A stretch of 31,696 nucleotides of DNA from Bacilli bacterium. Lineage in GTDB: Bacteria; Bacillota_I; Bacilli_A; RFN20; CAG-826. Within the stretch, counting starts at the first letter, position 1; every line of letters starts with the position of its first letter. The stretch is taken from NCBI GenBank assembly GCA_016298185.1, contig JAEDDA010000012.1, positions 1 to 31,696 on the forward strand. The letters run 5' to 3'. The notes beneath the pieces are model-generated. The model saw only the letters and a list, made by a program, of their open reading frames with translations, did no database searches and was not told where the DNA came from. Shown piece after piece: positions 15,341-24,524 of this stretch. The translations under genes were made by a program, and so were the position numbers.

Positions 15341-17654
15341 CTTCAATATTGATTTCTTTAACTATATCATCCATTGAAATTCTGATTCTTGATTTTCCTG
15401 GTTTGTTTTTCGAGAAAACGAATAATGATAGTTGTCCACCAAGTAATGCTTGAGCGGAATCGCCGACTATTCTAATAGGTCCTTCCGTCTCAATTTTGAT
15501 GACACGATTTGAGTACTGCATCAATGAACCATTTTCATCTAGATGTCTTATAACAATGCGTGTTGCGTCGTATGTATCTTTGTTTTCAAGAACTGTTTTG
15601 TTAGTTTTTACTTCTAAATCAAACTTCTTAGATGGACCAACTTGTTTTGTGACCACTAATTGACCATTTAGATATCCCTTAAAAGTATATATTTTTGCAA
15701 TTCCACCCCATGAACCAACATGAGTATTGTAGTAATCCACTAATTCAGGATATGTGATTTTATATTTCTTCATCATTATTCCTAAATAGAGTTTGTCTTT
15801 TAGTCTTAATGAATTAAAGCCTTGTGTTGCGGCATAGGAGAACATCTTAGCGATCCTTGGCCAACTCTTTTTATTAAATCTTTCTTCATGGAAAGTTTGG
15901 CCAACAATATCATCTACTAAAATTGGAGGATGTGGTAAATATTTGAACAAGTTATCTTTAGGATAAAATCTTGAAACAAATTCATCATTTTTAAATAAAT
16001 CAAAATAATCACAATTAGTTGCGACATAAATATCGAAATATCTAGCTTCTGGATAGTCGCCAGGTTTCATATTAGAAAGAACTTCTAACATTGGTTCTTT
16101 AGTAAGTTGAGAAGCATAAATATAAGATGATGGTTTAGGATTACGATATAAGTCGAAAACACCATGTGGACAGATGTGATCACCACAACCGAAATCAACA
16201 TGTGTGTGATAGTCGAACGCACACCAGCCTATCGCTCCACATACGTTTTTATATTTATAATTATCATCAATTACTTTTGCGTGTCTTAGTGCTACTTCGA
16301 CTTTTTGTTTTTCATCAGAAGTAGGTTTAATAGGAAACATATGACCCATATATTCAGTAACAATATATGGTTTGCGAAGAGTTTTTACCTTCTTTGGATT
16401 AATTAAACCGCTCTTTAATGTTTCGCAAGAAAAGTCATTATATGCGTAAATATCCTCTAAAAGTTCGCTATTTGTAAAGTTTCTTACGCCTAATGTTTGC
16501 CTTGTCGAATCTAATTTATGGGCAACTTCATTCGCTTTTGTATATAAATCATGGTCATCTTGAGATTCATCAATACGAACACCATGTGCAACTAAAGCAG
16601 GGTGATTTCTTTGTGTTTTAACCATTTTTTGTAGGTAAAACATAAAGTTATTTCTCCATTCTGGGTCTTTGCCAATATGTTGCCATCCAGGAACCTCATT
16701 AACTGTTAATAAACCGATTTCATCACATTTGTTTAAGAAGTGATCGCTTTGTGGATAGTGAGATTGTCTAACGATGTTCACACCAGCTTTGTATTTTAAC
16801 AGTTCTGCATCTTCTTCTTGCAGTGCTTTAGGAGCGGCATAACCAATGAATGGGTAACATTGATGTCTGTTTAAACCAATGAGTTTAATCTTTTTGCCAT
16901 TTAGATAGAAACCATCTGGTTTGAAAACCGCGCTTCTAAAACCAAAGCGTGTTTGATATTCTTCTTCCCCGCTTTTGCTACTTACTTTTGTCACTAATGT
17001 ATATAAGACAGGATTATCCAAATCCCAAAGGGAAGGATTCTGAACCTTAAATTCATCAACTTCACTTTCCAAAATTATTTTTTCATCTAAAAGTAACTTG
17101 TGAATAACCTTGATTTCGTCGTTTCCGACCTTGTCATATTCGACTTTAATGTGTCCAGAAATATCACTTTTAACAAATATATTTTCTAAGTATGTTTTTG
17201 GATGAACATCTATAGAAACTTCACGATAAATTCCGCTGTAAGTTAGATAATCAACGGCGTAACCAAATGGTGGAATTAATTCATTTTCTCTTGAATCTAA
17301 AACTACAATTAGTCTATTACCTTTTTGTTTAACATGTTTTGTGACATCAAGTTTTACTTGAACCCATCCGGAAATATGCTCACCAAGATCATGTCCGTTC
17401 AAATAAATTCTCGCTTTAAGCATGAAGCCGTCGAAAACTAATTGGACTATTTTATTTTGTATATTTTCTTCTATATCAAATAATTTTTCGTATGTTGAAA
17501 TAATCTGATAATCACGCTCATCAAAGTAGTTATATGGGACTTCTTTTGCGCAGTGCGGAATATCAATTGTCTGGCTACTATTAGGGAGTTTATTTAAATA
17601 CTCTTCCTTATAGTCGTTGACGAATTGCCAACCAAAGTTTATTGCATGTTTCAT
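15333..17654 (-). CDS. glycoside hydrolase family 2 (beta-galactosidase-like) with altered catalytic motif
   Basis: 773 residues. Layout: jelly-roll sugar-binding domain (about 1-150), Ig-like domain (about 150-240), TIM barrel (about 245-530) and about 240 further residues of beta-rich C-terminal domains. The fold signature LIGLNRHQCYP is at 258-268. The acid/base segment reads GVRIDESQDDHD with Glu363, where GH2 enzymes normally have Asn-Glu; the codon is GAT (Asp362). The nucleophile is Glu434 in IVTEYMGH. No signal peptide is visible, so it is cytoplasmic. The gene is divergent from the GH36 gene and has no strong Shine-Dalgarno. Activity is likely on a beta-galactoside or related sugar, but the Asn-to-Asp change makes specificity uncertain. 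Confidence 0.85.
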   Translation of the reverse strand: MKHAINFGWQFVNDYKEEYLNKLPNSSQTIDIPHCAKEVPYNYFDERDYQIISTYEKLFDIEENIQNKIVQLVFDGFMLKARIYLNGHDLGEHISGWVQVKLDVTKHVKQKGNRLIVVLDSRENELIPPFGYAVDYLTYSGIYREVSIDVHPKTYLENIFVKSDISGHIKVEYDKVGNDEIKVIHKLLLDEKIILESEVDEFKVQNPSLWDLDNPVLYTLVTKVSSKSGEEEYQTRFGFRSAVFKPDGFYLNGKKIKLIGLNRHQCYPFIGYAAPKALQEEDAELLKYKAGVNIVRQSHYPQSDHFLNKCDEIGLLTVNEVPGWQHIGKDPEWRNNFMFYLQKMVKTQRNHPALVAHGVRIDESQDDHDLYTKANEVAHKLDSTRQTLGVRNFTNSELLEDIYAYNDFSCETLKSGLINPKKVKTLRKPYIVTEYMGHMFPIKPTSDEKQKVEVALRHAKVIDDNYKYKNVCGAIGWCAFDYHTHVDFGCGDHICPHGVFDLYRNPKPSSYIYASQLTKEPMLEVLSNMKPGDYPEARYFDIYVATNCDYFDLFKNDEFVSRFYPKDNLFKYLPHPPILVDDIVGQTFHEERFNKKSWPRIAKMFSYAATQGFNSLRLKDKLYLGIMMKKYKITYPELVDYYNTHVGSWGGIAKIYTFKGYLNGQLVVTKQVGPSKKFDLEVKTNKTVLENKDTYDATRIVIRHLDENGSLMQYSNRVIKIETEGPIRIVGDSAQALLGGQLSLFVFSKNKPGKSRIRISMDDIVKEINIEVK

Positions 17655-17699
17655 AGTATTTATCCACGAATAATTATATAATAATTCCGAGGTTAATAT
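17655..17699. promoter_or_regulatory. compact divergent promoter, GH2 / GH36
   Basis: Only 45 nt separate the two start codons. Overlapping -10 boxes are visible: TATAAT at 17677-17682 on the + strand and TATAAT on the - strand at 17673-17678. On the + side GAGG at 17689-17692 begins close to the predicted transcript start. The -35 regions would lie inside the coding starts of the opposite genes and are weak, so both directions probably compete or share an activator. Confidence 0.5.
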
Positions 17700-20039
17700 A
17701 TGCTAAAAACTACTGAAAATGTCTTTGTGTTAAATACAAAGTCTTTGTCCTATGTTTTTCATGCGGATGAAACAGGACTACTTTTCCATGACTATTTTGG
17801 AAAAAAAGTCGACCTCGTGGACTTTGATGTGAAATCACTTTCAGTTAAGCCATCTGTTCAAAAGGGCTCATCTACAATTTACGATGAGTCTAAAAACAAA
17901 GAGCTTTCTATGGATATGGTTCTATTGGAGTTTTCCTTCCCACATAAGGGCGACTATAAGAGCACTCCAATCCTTTTAAAAAATGAAAAGTTTGGTTATG
18001 TTTTTGATTTCAAATTTGATCGTTTTGAACAAAGAAAAACAAAACCTTTAGAAGGACTTCCAACTCCTCATTCCGCAAATGAAGAGTTAGTTATCATCTT
18101 AAAAGATGAAAAAGCTAATGTTGAATTAGAACTTCATTACCTAATCTTTGAAGATTGTGATGTTATTTGCCGTAACGTTACTATCGTCAATAATAGCGAA
18201 CTAGAATTATCAGTTTTAAAAGCACTTTCCTATCAACTTGATTTAGTTAATCGTGAATTTGAATTAACAACATTAACGGGTGGCTGGGCAAGCGAAATGA
18301 ATCAACAAAAACAAATGCTAATCATGGAGGGCAAATATTCTGTTGAATCAAGAACGGGATGCTCATCTTGTAGAGCCAATCCATTCTTTATGCTCAAAGA
18401 GAAAGCCGCAGGTTTAGATCAAGGCGATGTTTATTCATTCAATCTTATCTATAGCGGAAATCATCTTGAAGAAGTCGAATTATCACATTATGGTTTGCTC
18501 CGTGTTCAAGCGGGTATAAATCCATTCTGTTTTGATTTTAAGTTAAAACAAGGTGAAAAATTTGAAACACCTTATGCTGTGTTAACATATTCCGACAAAG
18601 GAATTAATGGTGCACGTCTCAATATGCACCATTTTACGAATAACCATGTCATTCCATCCCAGTGGAATAACACGATAAGACCAGTGGTTATAAATAACTG
18701 GGAAGGCACATATTTTAAATTCACAGAATCTAAATTATTAGCCTTAGCAAACGATGCAAAAAAATATGGTGCGGAACTATTTGTTTTAGATGATGGATGG
18801 TTCGGCGCAAGAAACTCTGATACTGCAGGTTTGGGCGACTACAATGTTAATAAGAAAAAGTTACCTTCTGGTTTAGCAGGACTCAGCAAAAAAATACATA
18901 AAAAGGGTTTGAAATTTGGATTATGGTTTGAACCCGAATCAGTTAATCCAGATTCCGATTGTTACCGCGCTCATCCAGATTGGGCAGTGAAATGTGTGGA
19001 CCGTGAACCTTCATTAGGAAGACACGAATTGATTTTGGATCTTTCAATGAAAGAAGTTCAGGACTATTTGATTAATTCTGTTTCTGGCATTTTGAAATCT
19101 GCACAAATTGAATTCGTTAAATGGGATATGAATAGAAATATCTCTGACATCACTTTTAACGATTATGAACCTGGCGAATTCTATCATAGATACATACTTG
19201 GTTTATATCGTGTTATGGCTGAATTAACAAAGATGTTTCCTGACGTTTTATTTGAAGGATGCGCAAGTGGCGGAAATAGATTTGATTTAGGTATCCTTTC
19301 TTACTTTCCGCAAATATGGGCAAGTGATGATACCGATGGCCATGAAAGAATCACCATTCAAAGTGGTTATTATCTCGGTTATCCACAAAGTACTGTTTCT
19401 GCTCATGTATCTAGTTCACCTTCCCATCAATTAATTAGAAGAACACCAATTGAAACAAGATTTAATGTTGCAATGTTTGGTGTCCTTGGATTTGAGTTGT
19501 TGTTCAATGAATTAGACAAATTAGAAAAGAAAAAGTGCAAACAACTTATTGAAGTATATAAAGCTAATCGTGAAACACTACAATTTGGTGATTTCTATGA
19601 ATTAGATAGTTATTCAAATAACTTTCATAAGTGGCAGGCGTTGTCTAAAGACAAAAAATCTAGTGTTATCGGTCATTACAACGTTCTTCAAATGTCTCAT
19701 GCACCAGAAACCATTCTTAATACGAATGGTCTCCTAGATGAGCAAAAATATAACGTTGATGTAGTAAGACTTGAACATAACATTAAGGAATTTGGTGGAT
19801 TAATTAATATGCTCACTCCATTCCATTTGAATCCAAATGGTTGGTTAGTGAATTTGTTATCTAAGAAAATGACAATTCCTTATGAACAAGAATCATATGT
19901 TGCCTATGGCAATGTATTAAATAATAAAGGCATTATTTTAAATCCTGAATGGTCTGCTTCCGGCCTCAATGATGGAGTAAGAGTGTTGGAAGATTTTGGA
20001 TCGAGATTATATTTGGTAAAAGCAAATGAAACAAACTAA
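17700..20039 (+). CDS. alpha-galactosidase, glycoside hydrolase family 36
   Basis: 779 residues, close to tetrameric GH36 enzymes of Bacilli (about 730). It releases galactose from melibiose, raffinose and stachyose. An N-terminal beta-sandwich (about 1-320) precedes a TIM barrel with VLDDGWFGARN near 362-372. The nucleophile is Asp476 in FVKWDMNRN, the acid/base is Asp546 in SDDTDGHER, and WFEPESVNPDSD lies near 409-420. In place of the usual GxSSHxxNPF loop it has GCSSCRANPF (220-229), an unusual CxxC. No signal peptide, so cytoplasmic. GAGG lies 7 nt before the ATG. The 3' end overlaps the GH13 start by 14 nt. Confidence 0.92.
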   Translation: MLKTTENVFVLNTKSLSYVFHADETGLLFHDYFGKKVDLVDFDVKSLSVKPSVQKGSSTIYDESKNKELSMDMVLLEFSFPHKGDYKSTPILLKNEKFGYVFDFKFDRFEQRKTKPLEGLPTPHSANEELVIILKDEKANVELELHYLIFEDCDVICRNVTIVNNSELELSVLKALSYQLDLVNREFELTTLTGGWASEMNQQKQMLIMEGKYSVESRTGCSSCRANPFFMLKEKAAGLDQGDVYSFNLIYSGNHLEEVELSHYGLLRVQAGINPFCFDFKLKQGEKFETPYAVLTYSDKGINGARLNMHHFTNNHVIPSQWNNTIRPVVINNWEGTYFKFTESKLLALANDAKKYGAELFVLDDGWFGARNSDTAGLGDYNVNKKKLPSGLAGLSKKIHKKGLKFGLWFEPESVNPDSDCYRAHPDWAVKCVDREPSLGRHELILDLSMKEVQDYLINSVSGILKSAQIEFVKWDMNRNISDITFNDYEPGEFYHRYILGLYRVMAELTKMFPDVLFEGCASGGNRFDLGILSYFPQIWASDDTDGHERITIQSGYYLGYPQSTVSAHVSSSPSHQLIRRTPIETRFNVAMFGVLGFELLFNELDKLEKKKCKQLIEVYKANRETLQFGDFYELDSYSNNFHKWQALSKDKKSSVIGHYNVLQMSHAPETILNTNGLLDEQKYNVDVVRLEHNIKEFGGLINMLTPFHLNPNGWLVNLLSKKMTIPYEQESYVAYGNVLNNKGIILNPEWSASGLNDGVRVLEDFGSRLYLVKANETN

Positions 20040-21684
20040 CTGGTACAAAGACGCAATTATCTATCAGATTTATCCTCGTTCTTTTTGCGATGGTAATGGT
20101 GATGGCCTCGGTGATATTCCAGGCATTATTTCTAAACTAGATTATTTAAAAGATTTAGGTGTAAATTGTGTTTGGTTATCTCCAGTTTATGAATCACCGC
20201 AAGAAGATAACGGATACGATATTTCTAACTATCGTGATATTTTTAAACCTTTCGGAACACTTGATGATTTCAAAAAGATGTTAGATGAAATGCACAAACG
20301 TGGCATTCGTTTGATTATGGATTTAGTGGTCAATCATACATCTAGTGAACATAAATGGTTTAAGTCCGCAATTAGTGATAAGAATTCCCCATATAGGGAC
20401 TATTATATTATTAAAAAAGGCCGCAAAAACGGCAAAAAACCTCCAAATAACTGGTCTGGTTTCTTTGGTGAAAAGGCGTGGGAACGCATTGGTGATAGTG
20501 ATGAATATTACCTTCACTTGTTTGCAAAAGGACAACCAGATTTGAATTGGGAAAACCCAAAAGTAAGAGAAGAAGTAAAAGATATTCTGCGCTATTGGTT
20601 AGACATGGGTGTAGATGGTTTTAGATGCGATGTTATTACTCTTATTTCCAAAGACCAAAGATTCAAAAATGTCGTCCCCACAATTGCATTAGCGGGTAAA
20701 AAATATTTTGTTAATGGTCCTAGACTCCACGAATATCTCCATGAATTATATACCGATGTTTATCAAAACTACGATTGTATGACTGTTGGAGAAACCGTTT
20801 TATCCACACTTGATGATGCAAAGAAACTTGTGGAACCTGAAAGACAAGAACTCTCAATGATATTTAACTTTGACCACACTGATGTTGATAATTACATGGG
20901 AGTGAAATACTTTGTTCGTAAATTCAAACTCAAACGATTGAAGAAAGTTATTGAGAAATGGCAACATGGTTTATTTGGTAAGGGATGGAATTCCTTATTC
21001 ATCGAGAACCATGACCAAAGAAGAAGCGTAGGGAGATTTGGAACTGACGATACCAAGTATCGAATTGAATCAGCATGTATGCTAGGCGCAACATATTTCT
21101 TCTTACAAGGAACGCCATTTATTTATCAAGGCCAAGAAATTGGTATGACCAATGGTGATTTCAAATCAATTGAAGATATCAAAGATGTTGAAGCACACAA
21201 TATCAACACACTTGTTAATAAGGTGAAAATCTTAAAACCATTTATGAAGAAGAATATGCTTCAAGTAAGTAGAGATAACGCTAGAACTCCTATGCAATGG
21301 GATGATAGTGAATATGCTGGATTTTCTTCTGTGGAACCTTGGTTAAAAGTTAACAAAAATAAGTGCTGTATCAACGTTAAAGAAAGCATAGAATATCAAG
21401 ATTCTATTTATCACTTCTATCAAAAACTAATCTCATTTAGAAAAGGCAATGAAGTGATAAAAAATGGAGAATATATTGATTTATTAAAATCAAATAGTAA
21501 GATATTTGCTTATAAACGTAAATTGGACGATAAAGAAATAATCATCGTCAGTAATTTCACAAACAAAGAAGTTAAATTACCTAAGATTGAGGGGTTAGAC
21601 AAATTTGAAATTACATTAAGCAATTATGTTAAACACACTTTTGTCTTAAAACCGTACGAGACAAGAGTTTATAAGAATTATTAG
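20026..21684 (+). CDS. GH13 oligo-1,6-glucosidase / alpha-glucosidase
   Basis: 552 residues, typical of the GH13_31 oligo-1,6-glucosidase/dextran glucosidase group. Conserved regions: DLVVNHTS near 99-106, GFRCDVI with nucleophile Asp202, TVGET with acid/base Glu256, and FIENHDQRR with Asp330. The QPDLNW motif (170-175) marks the oligo-1,6-glucosidase subgroup, and Val203 right after the nucleophile is the residue associated with alpha-1,6 rather than alpha-1,4 specificity. It is cytoplasmic (no signal). The ATG lies 14 nt inside the GH36 gene with no good Shine-Dalgarno, so it depends on coupling. It likely releases glucose from isomalto-type or sucrose-type remnants after GH36 action. Confidence 0.9.
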   Translation: MKQTNWYKDAIIYQIYPRSFCDGNGDGLGDIPGIISKLDYLKDLGVNCVWLSPVYESPQEDNGYDISNYRDIFKPFGTLDDFKKMLDEMHKRGIRLIMDLVVNHTSSEHKWFKSAISDKNSPYRDYYIIKKGRKNGKKPPNNWSGFFGEKAWERIGDSDEYYLHLFAKGQPDLNWENPKVREEVKDILRYWLDMGVDGFRCDVITLISKDQRFKNVVPTIALAGKKYFVNGPRLHEYLHELYTDVYQNYDCMTVGETVLSTLDDAKKLVEPERQELSMIFNFDHTDVDNYMGVKYFVRKFKLKRLKKVIEKWQHGLFGKGWNSLFIENHDQRRSVGRFGTDDTKYRIESACMLGATYFFLQGTPFIYQGQEIGMTNGDFKSIEDIKDVEAHNINTLVNKVKILKPFMKKNMLQVSRDNARTPMQWDDSEYAGFSSVEPWLKVNKNKCCINVKESIEYQDSIYHFYQKLISFRKGNEVIKNGEYIDLLKSNSKIFAYKRKLDDKEIIIVSNFTNKEVKLPKIEGLDKFEITLSNYVKHTFVLKPYETRVYKNY

Positions 21685-21696
21685 GAGTGAAGATCT

Positions 21697-22908
21697 ATGG
21701 ATCAAGAATTAAATCGTTTGATCAGAAAAGAAACAAAACGCCAAAACATTGGTGTGGAACTTATCGCTAGTGAAAACTATGCGAGCAAAGAAGTGAGAAA
21801 GATGTGCTCATCCATTCTTACAAATAAATACGCAGAAGGTTACCCACATAAGCGTTATTACGGTGGCTGTGAATTTGTCGACCAAGTTGAAGAATTAGCA
21901 ATTAGTAGAGCTTGTGAATTATTCGGGAGTAAGTTTGCTAATGTTCAACCACATAGTGGTTCTCAAGCTAATGCCGCTGCTTATAGAGCGTTATTACCAG
22001 AAGGCGGAAAGATTTTATCTTTAGTCCTAAATGATGGTGGTCACCTTACACACGGTTCCCCTGTTTCATTCTCTTCTCATGATTACGAATTCGTATTTTA
22101 TCCACTAGATAATTCTGGACATTTGAATTATGAAGGCATCCGCGAATTAGCGTTAAAAGAAAAACCAAATGTTATTCTTGCTGGCTATAGTGCTTATCCA
22201 TACGCGATTGATTTCAAACGCGTTGGAGAAATCGCTAAAGAAGTCGGTGCTTATTTTATTGTCGATATGGCACACATCGCAGGTTTAGTAGCCGCAGGTG
22301 TTCATATGAATCCAGTTCCATATGCTGATATTGTTACCTCCACAACACATAAAACATTAAGAGGTCCACGTGGTGGTCTCATCCTCACAAATAGTGAAGA
22401 ATTAATCAAACGTATCAATAGTGCGGTCTTCCCATATTATCAAGGTGGACCGCTCTTACATATCATCGCTGCTAAAGCAGTTTGCTTCAAAGAAGCATTA
22501 AGTGATGATTTTAAAAAGTACGTTAAACAATTAGTGAAGAATAACAAAGTTTGCCGTGATGAATTTGCCAAACTCGGTGATTTAGTTTCTGATACAGACA
22601 ACCACTTATTCTTATTAAATGTTTTAGATTCATTTGGCATTAATGGTTTAGAAGCACAAAAGAAACTTGAACTTATTAATATCACCACAAATAAAAATAT
22701 GATTCCTAACGATACTCTTAAACCAAATAAAACATCTGGTTTACGTATTGGCTTTGCGGCAGTCACAACACGTGGTTGTACAGAAGAAGATGCAAAGCAT
22801 ATCGCTAGATTAATACATAATTTCTTATCCAATAATATCGACGAGACAACCGCTAAAGAAGAAGTCAAAAATATTGTTAGCAAATGGAAATTAATTGAAA
22901 AGATTTAG
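21697..22908 (+). CDS. glyA: serine hydroxymethyltransferase
   Basis: 403 residues, close to the usual 410-420. It interconverts serine and glycine with tetrahydrofolate, giving 5,10-methylene-THF. Signatures are ELIASENYAS near 21-30, YAEGYPHKRYYGG near 45-57 and the PLP-lysine motif STTHKTLRGPRGG with Lys219. AGGAGTG lies 7 nt before the ATG. It is 12 nt after the GH13 gene in the same direction, so it can be read from the glycosidase promoter, although its metabolic role is unrelated. I see no clear simple terminator directly after it. Confidence 0.97.
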   Translation: MDQELNRLIRKETKRQNIGVELIASENYASKEVRKMCSSILTNKYAEGYPHKRYYGGCEFVDQVEELAISRACELFGSKFANVQPHSGSQANAAAYRALLPEGGKILSLVLNDGGHLTHGSPVSFSSHDYEFVFYPLDNSGHLNYEGIRELALKEKPNVILAGYSAYPYAIDFKRVGEIAKEVGAYFIVDMAHIAGLVAAGVHMNPVPYADIVTSTTHKTLRGPRGGLILTNSEELIKRINSAVFPYYQGGPLLHIIAAKAVCFKEALSDDFKKYVKQLVKNNKVCRDEFAKLGDLVSDTDNHLFLLNVLDSFGINGLEAQKKLELINITTNKNMIPNDTLKPNKTSGLRIGFAAVTTRGCTEEDAKHIARLIHNFLSNNIDETTAKEEVKNIVSKWKLIEKI

Positions 22909-23176
22909 GGGATGGTTTTAGCTATAAAAAGAAGATAACAGCCAAATCGTTTATAACTTCTCTATTAATCACATCCACATATCATTATATTTATTTTTTT
23001 GATTATTTATAACGTAATACTCATTGGTAATTCGCTTATACTCGGCGATAGACCTAAAGAAATAGCATGTGATTTCAATAACATCTTGTTATTCAATTCC
23101 CATATTAGAAAGAAAAATAGTTATTAAACCAGACACAATAATTGTCGTGGTTTATAGATTTTAGGAGGTAATTTTT
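22909..23176 (+). other. 268-nt intergenic region with several RNA hairpin candidates
   Basis: No gene is visible. Just after the glyA stop, GGATG (22910-22914) can pair with CATCC (22972-22976), enclosing AGAAG/CTTCT (22930-22934 and 22957-22961), with a U-run further on. AATAACA-TCT-TGTTATT lies at 23077-23093. AAACCAGACA (23126-23135) pairs with TGTC-G-TGGTTT (23143-23153) directly upstream of the AGGAGG of the next gene. These may be a terminator and a structured leader. No riboswitch class was recognised. Confidence 0.4.
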
Positions 23177-24103
23177 ATGAAAGACTTCAAGGAAATTATT
23201 ATCAAAGATAATTTCTATCAATCATCATCATTTTTCCCAATGCCTTTAACGCTCATTGGAACACTCAACGAAGATGGCACATTAACTAGTTATGGCGCAT
23301 ATTCATTAATCTTCCCATATTACATCGCGGGAAAAGGTTATTACGCGATGGTCTTAGAATGTAGAAATACATCTAATACCGCAAAAGGAATCTTGAGACA
23401 TGGTAAGTGCACAATAAACTTCCTACCATATTCAAAGAAGAACTTCCAACAACATGTTGACTGTGGTTTCCCTGGAGATACTCCAGAAGAAAAGATGAAA
23501 AACTTCCGCTTCACACCTGTTGATGGATTATCTCAAGAAGAACATCCAGAAGAGAAATATCCAAAAGTTCTAAAAGAAGCACTTCAAGTATTCGAATGTA
23601 CCTGGGTTAAAGATTTAGATAATGCTCAAGACGATAAAGTCCAAGAAGAATATGAAGAACCATATCATAACTTCAACGGCATTACTTCAAAGTATGGCGC
23701 TCATTTCATTCTTAAGATCGACCATATCTTACTAAAGGATAAATATTATGATGCTTTAGTTAATGGCGCTACAAAGCGCAATTTTTGTCCATTAGCGACA
23801 AACTGGGGGTATAGAGATAGCAAAGATTTCTTGTGCAGCGATTATAAAAAGCCTGATGCCATCGGAATTCCTAATCGTGAGATTGATTTATCCTCATTAA
23901 GATATGCCGCGACAAGATTAAATATCGATGTAGTCTTTACAGATGACGCATTAAAGACTATAGTAAAAGTCCCGAGACCATTCTTAAAACTTGTTTTACA
24001 AGGATGTGTCAAATGGGCAAATGAAAACGGAGTAAAGGTTATTACTGAAAAAGAAATGAAGATAATTTCCGACAAACGCTCCGCAGAAAAGAGGAAAAAA
24101 TAA
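23177..24103 (+). CDS. flavin-reductase-like (FMN-binding split barrel) protein with PCP_red-like C-terminus
   Basis: 308 residues. The N-terminal about 210 residues look like the FMN-binding split-barrel/flavin reductase-like family: PMPLTLIGTLNEDG near 22-35, GYYAMVLECRNTSNTAKGI near 55-73 and a FCPLATNWGYRD segment near 206-217. The last about 70 residues (FTDDALKTIVKVPRPFLK ... WANENGVKVITEKEM) resemble the PCP_red domain (protochlorophyllide reductase 57-kDa subunit C-terminus), a small helical domain also found in non-photosynthetic redox proteins. AGGAGG lies 8 nt before the ATG. The substrate is unknown. The fusion call rests on pattern recognition and needs a profile search. Confidence 0.75.
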   Translation: MKDFKEIIIKDNFYQSSSFFPMPLTLIGTLNEDGTLTSYGAYSLIFPYYIAGKGYYAMVLECRNTSNTAKGILRHGKCTINFLPYSKKNFQQHVDCGFPGDTPEEKMKNFRFTPVDGLSQEEHPEEKYPKVLKEALQVFECTWVKDLDNAQDDKVQEEYEEPYHNFNGITSKYGAHFILKIDHILLKDKYYDALVNGATKRNFCPLATNWGYRDSKDFLCSDYKKPDAIGIPNREIDLSSLRYAATRLNIDVVFTDDALKTIVKVPRPFLKLVLQGCVKWANENGVKVITEKEMKIISDKRSAEKRKK

Positions 24104-24106
24104 CAA

Positions 24107-24523
24107 ATGAAAAAAGTATCAAATATCCTATTAACCGTTGGTGGTGTATTCCACATCATTAATGGCATTGTGTTCTTCATTTCATCACTATATTTCTTGA
24201 TCGCTGCAATCGCATTCTTTGCATTTGGTTATAACTGGATGGGAATTCAATATGATGAAGCTATGACAGAGGAAACTATTGCAATTACATACAAAATTGT
24301 TGCCTCTGTTTACATTTTGGTTGGTTTCATGTTTATAGGATGTGGAATCTTATCAGAGATTGCTGCGAAGATTACATTTAACACAAAAGAAAATGGTAAC
24401 AAGAAAAACTATATTACCATTATCGTATTAAGTGCTATCACAGATAGCCCCGCTGCTATTGTTGGATCAATCTTAGGTTTGATTGCCTTGAATAAAGAGA
24501 AACCAGAAGTTCAACAAGAATAA
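24107..24523 (+). CDS. small membrane protein of unknown function
   Basis: 138 residues with about four hydrophobic segments and a charged C-terminus; no family recognised. It starts 3 nt after the flavin-reductase-like gene, whose last codons supply AGAGG as ribosome site, so the two form an operon. Its stop is one base from the stop of the convergent ribokinase gene, and its likely terminator lies inside that gene (24547-24573). Two Glu/Asp-containing loops lie between the helices, but there is no recognisable motif. Confidence 0.7.
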   Translation: MKKVSNILLTVGGVFHIINGIVFFISSLYFLIAAIAFFAFGYNWMGIQYDEAMTEETIAITYKIVASVYILVGFMFIGCGILSEIAAKITFNTKENGNKKNYITIIVLSAITDSPAAIVGSILGLIALNKEKPEVQQE

Positions 24524-24524
24524 C

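Noticed and set aside
22440..22883. Long open frame (147 codons) on the strand opposite glyA
   Set aside because: It lies wholly within glyA antisense, has no ribosome site and a low-complexity Ser/Leu/Lys-rich product; a by-product of glyA codon use.
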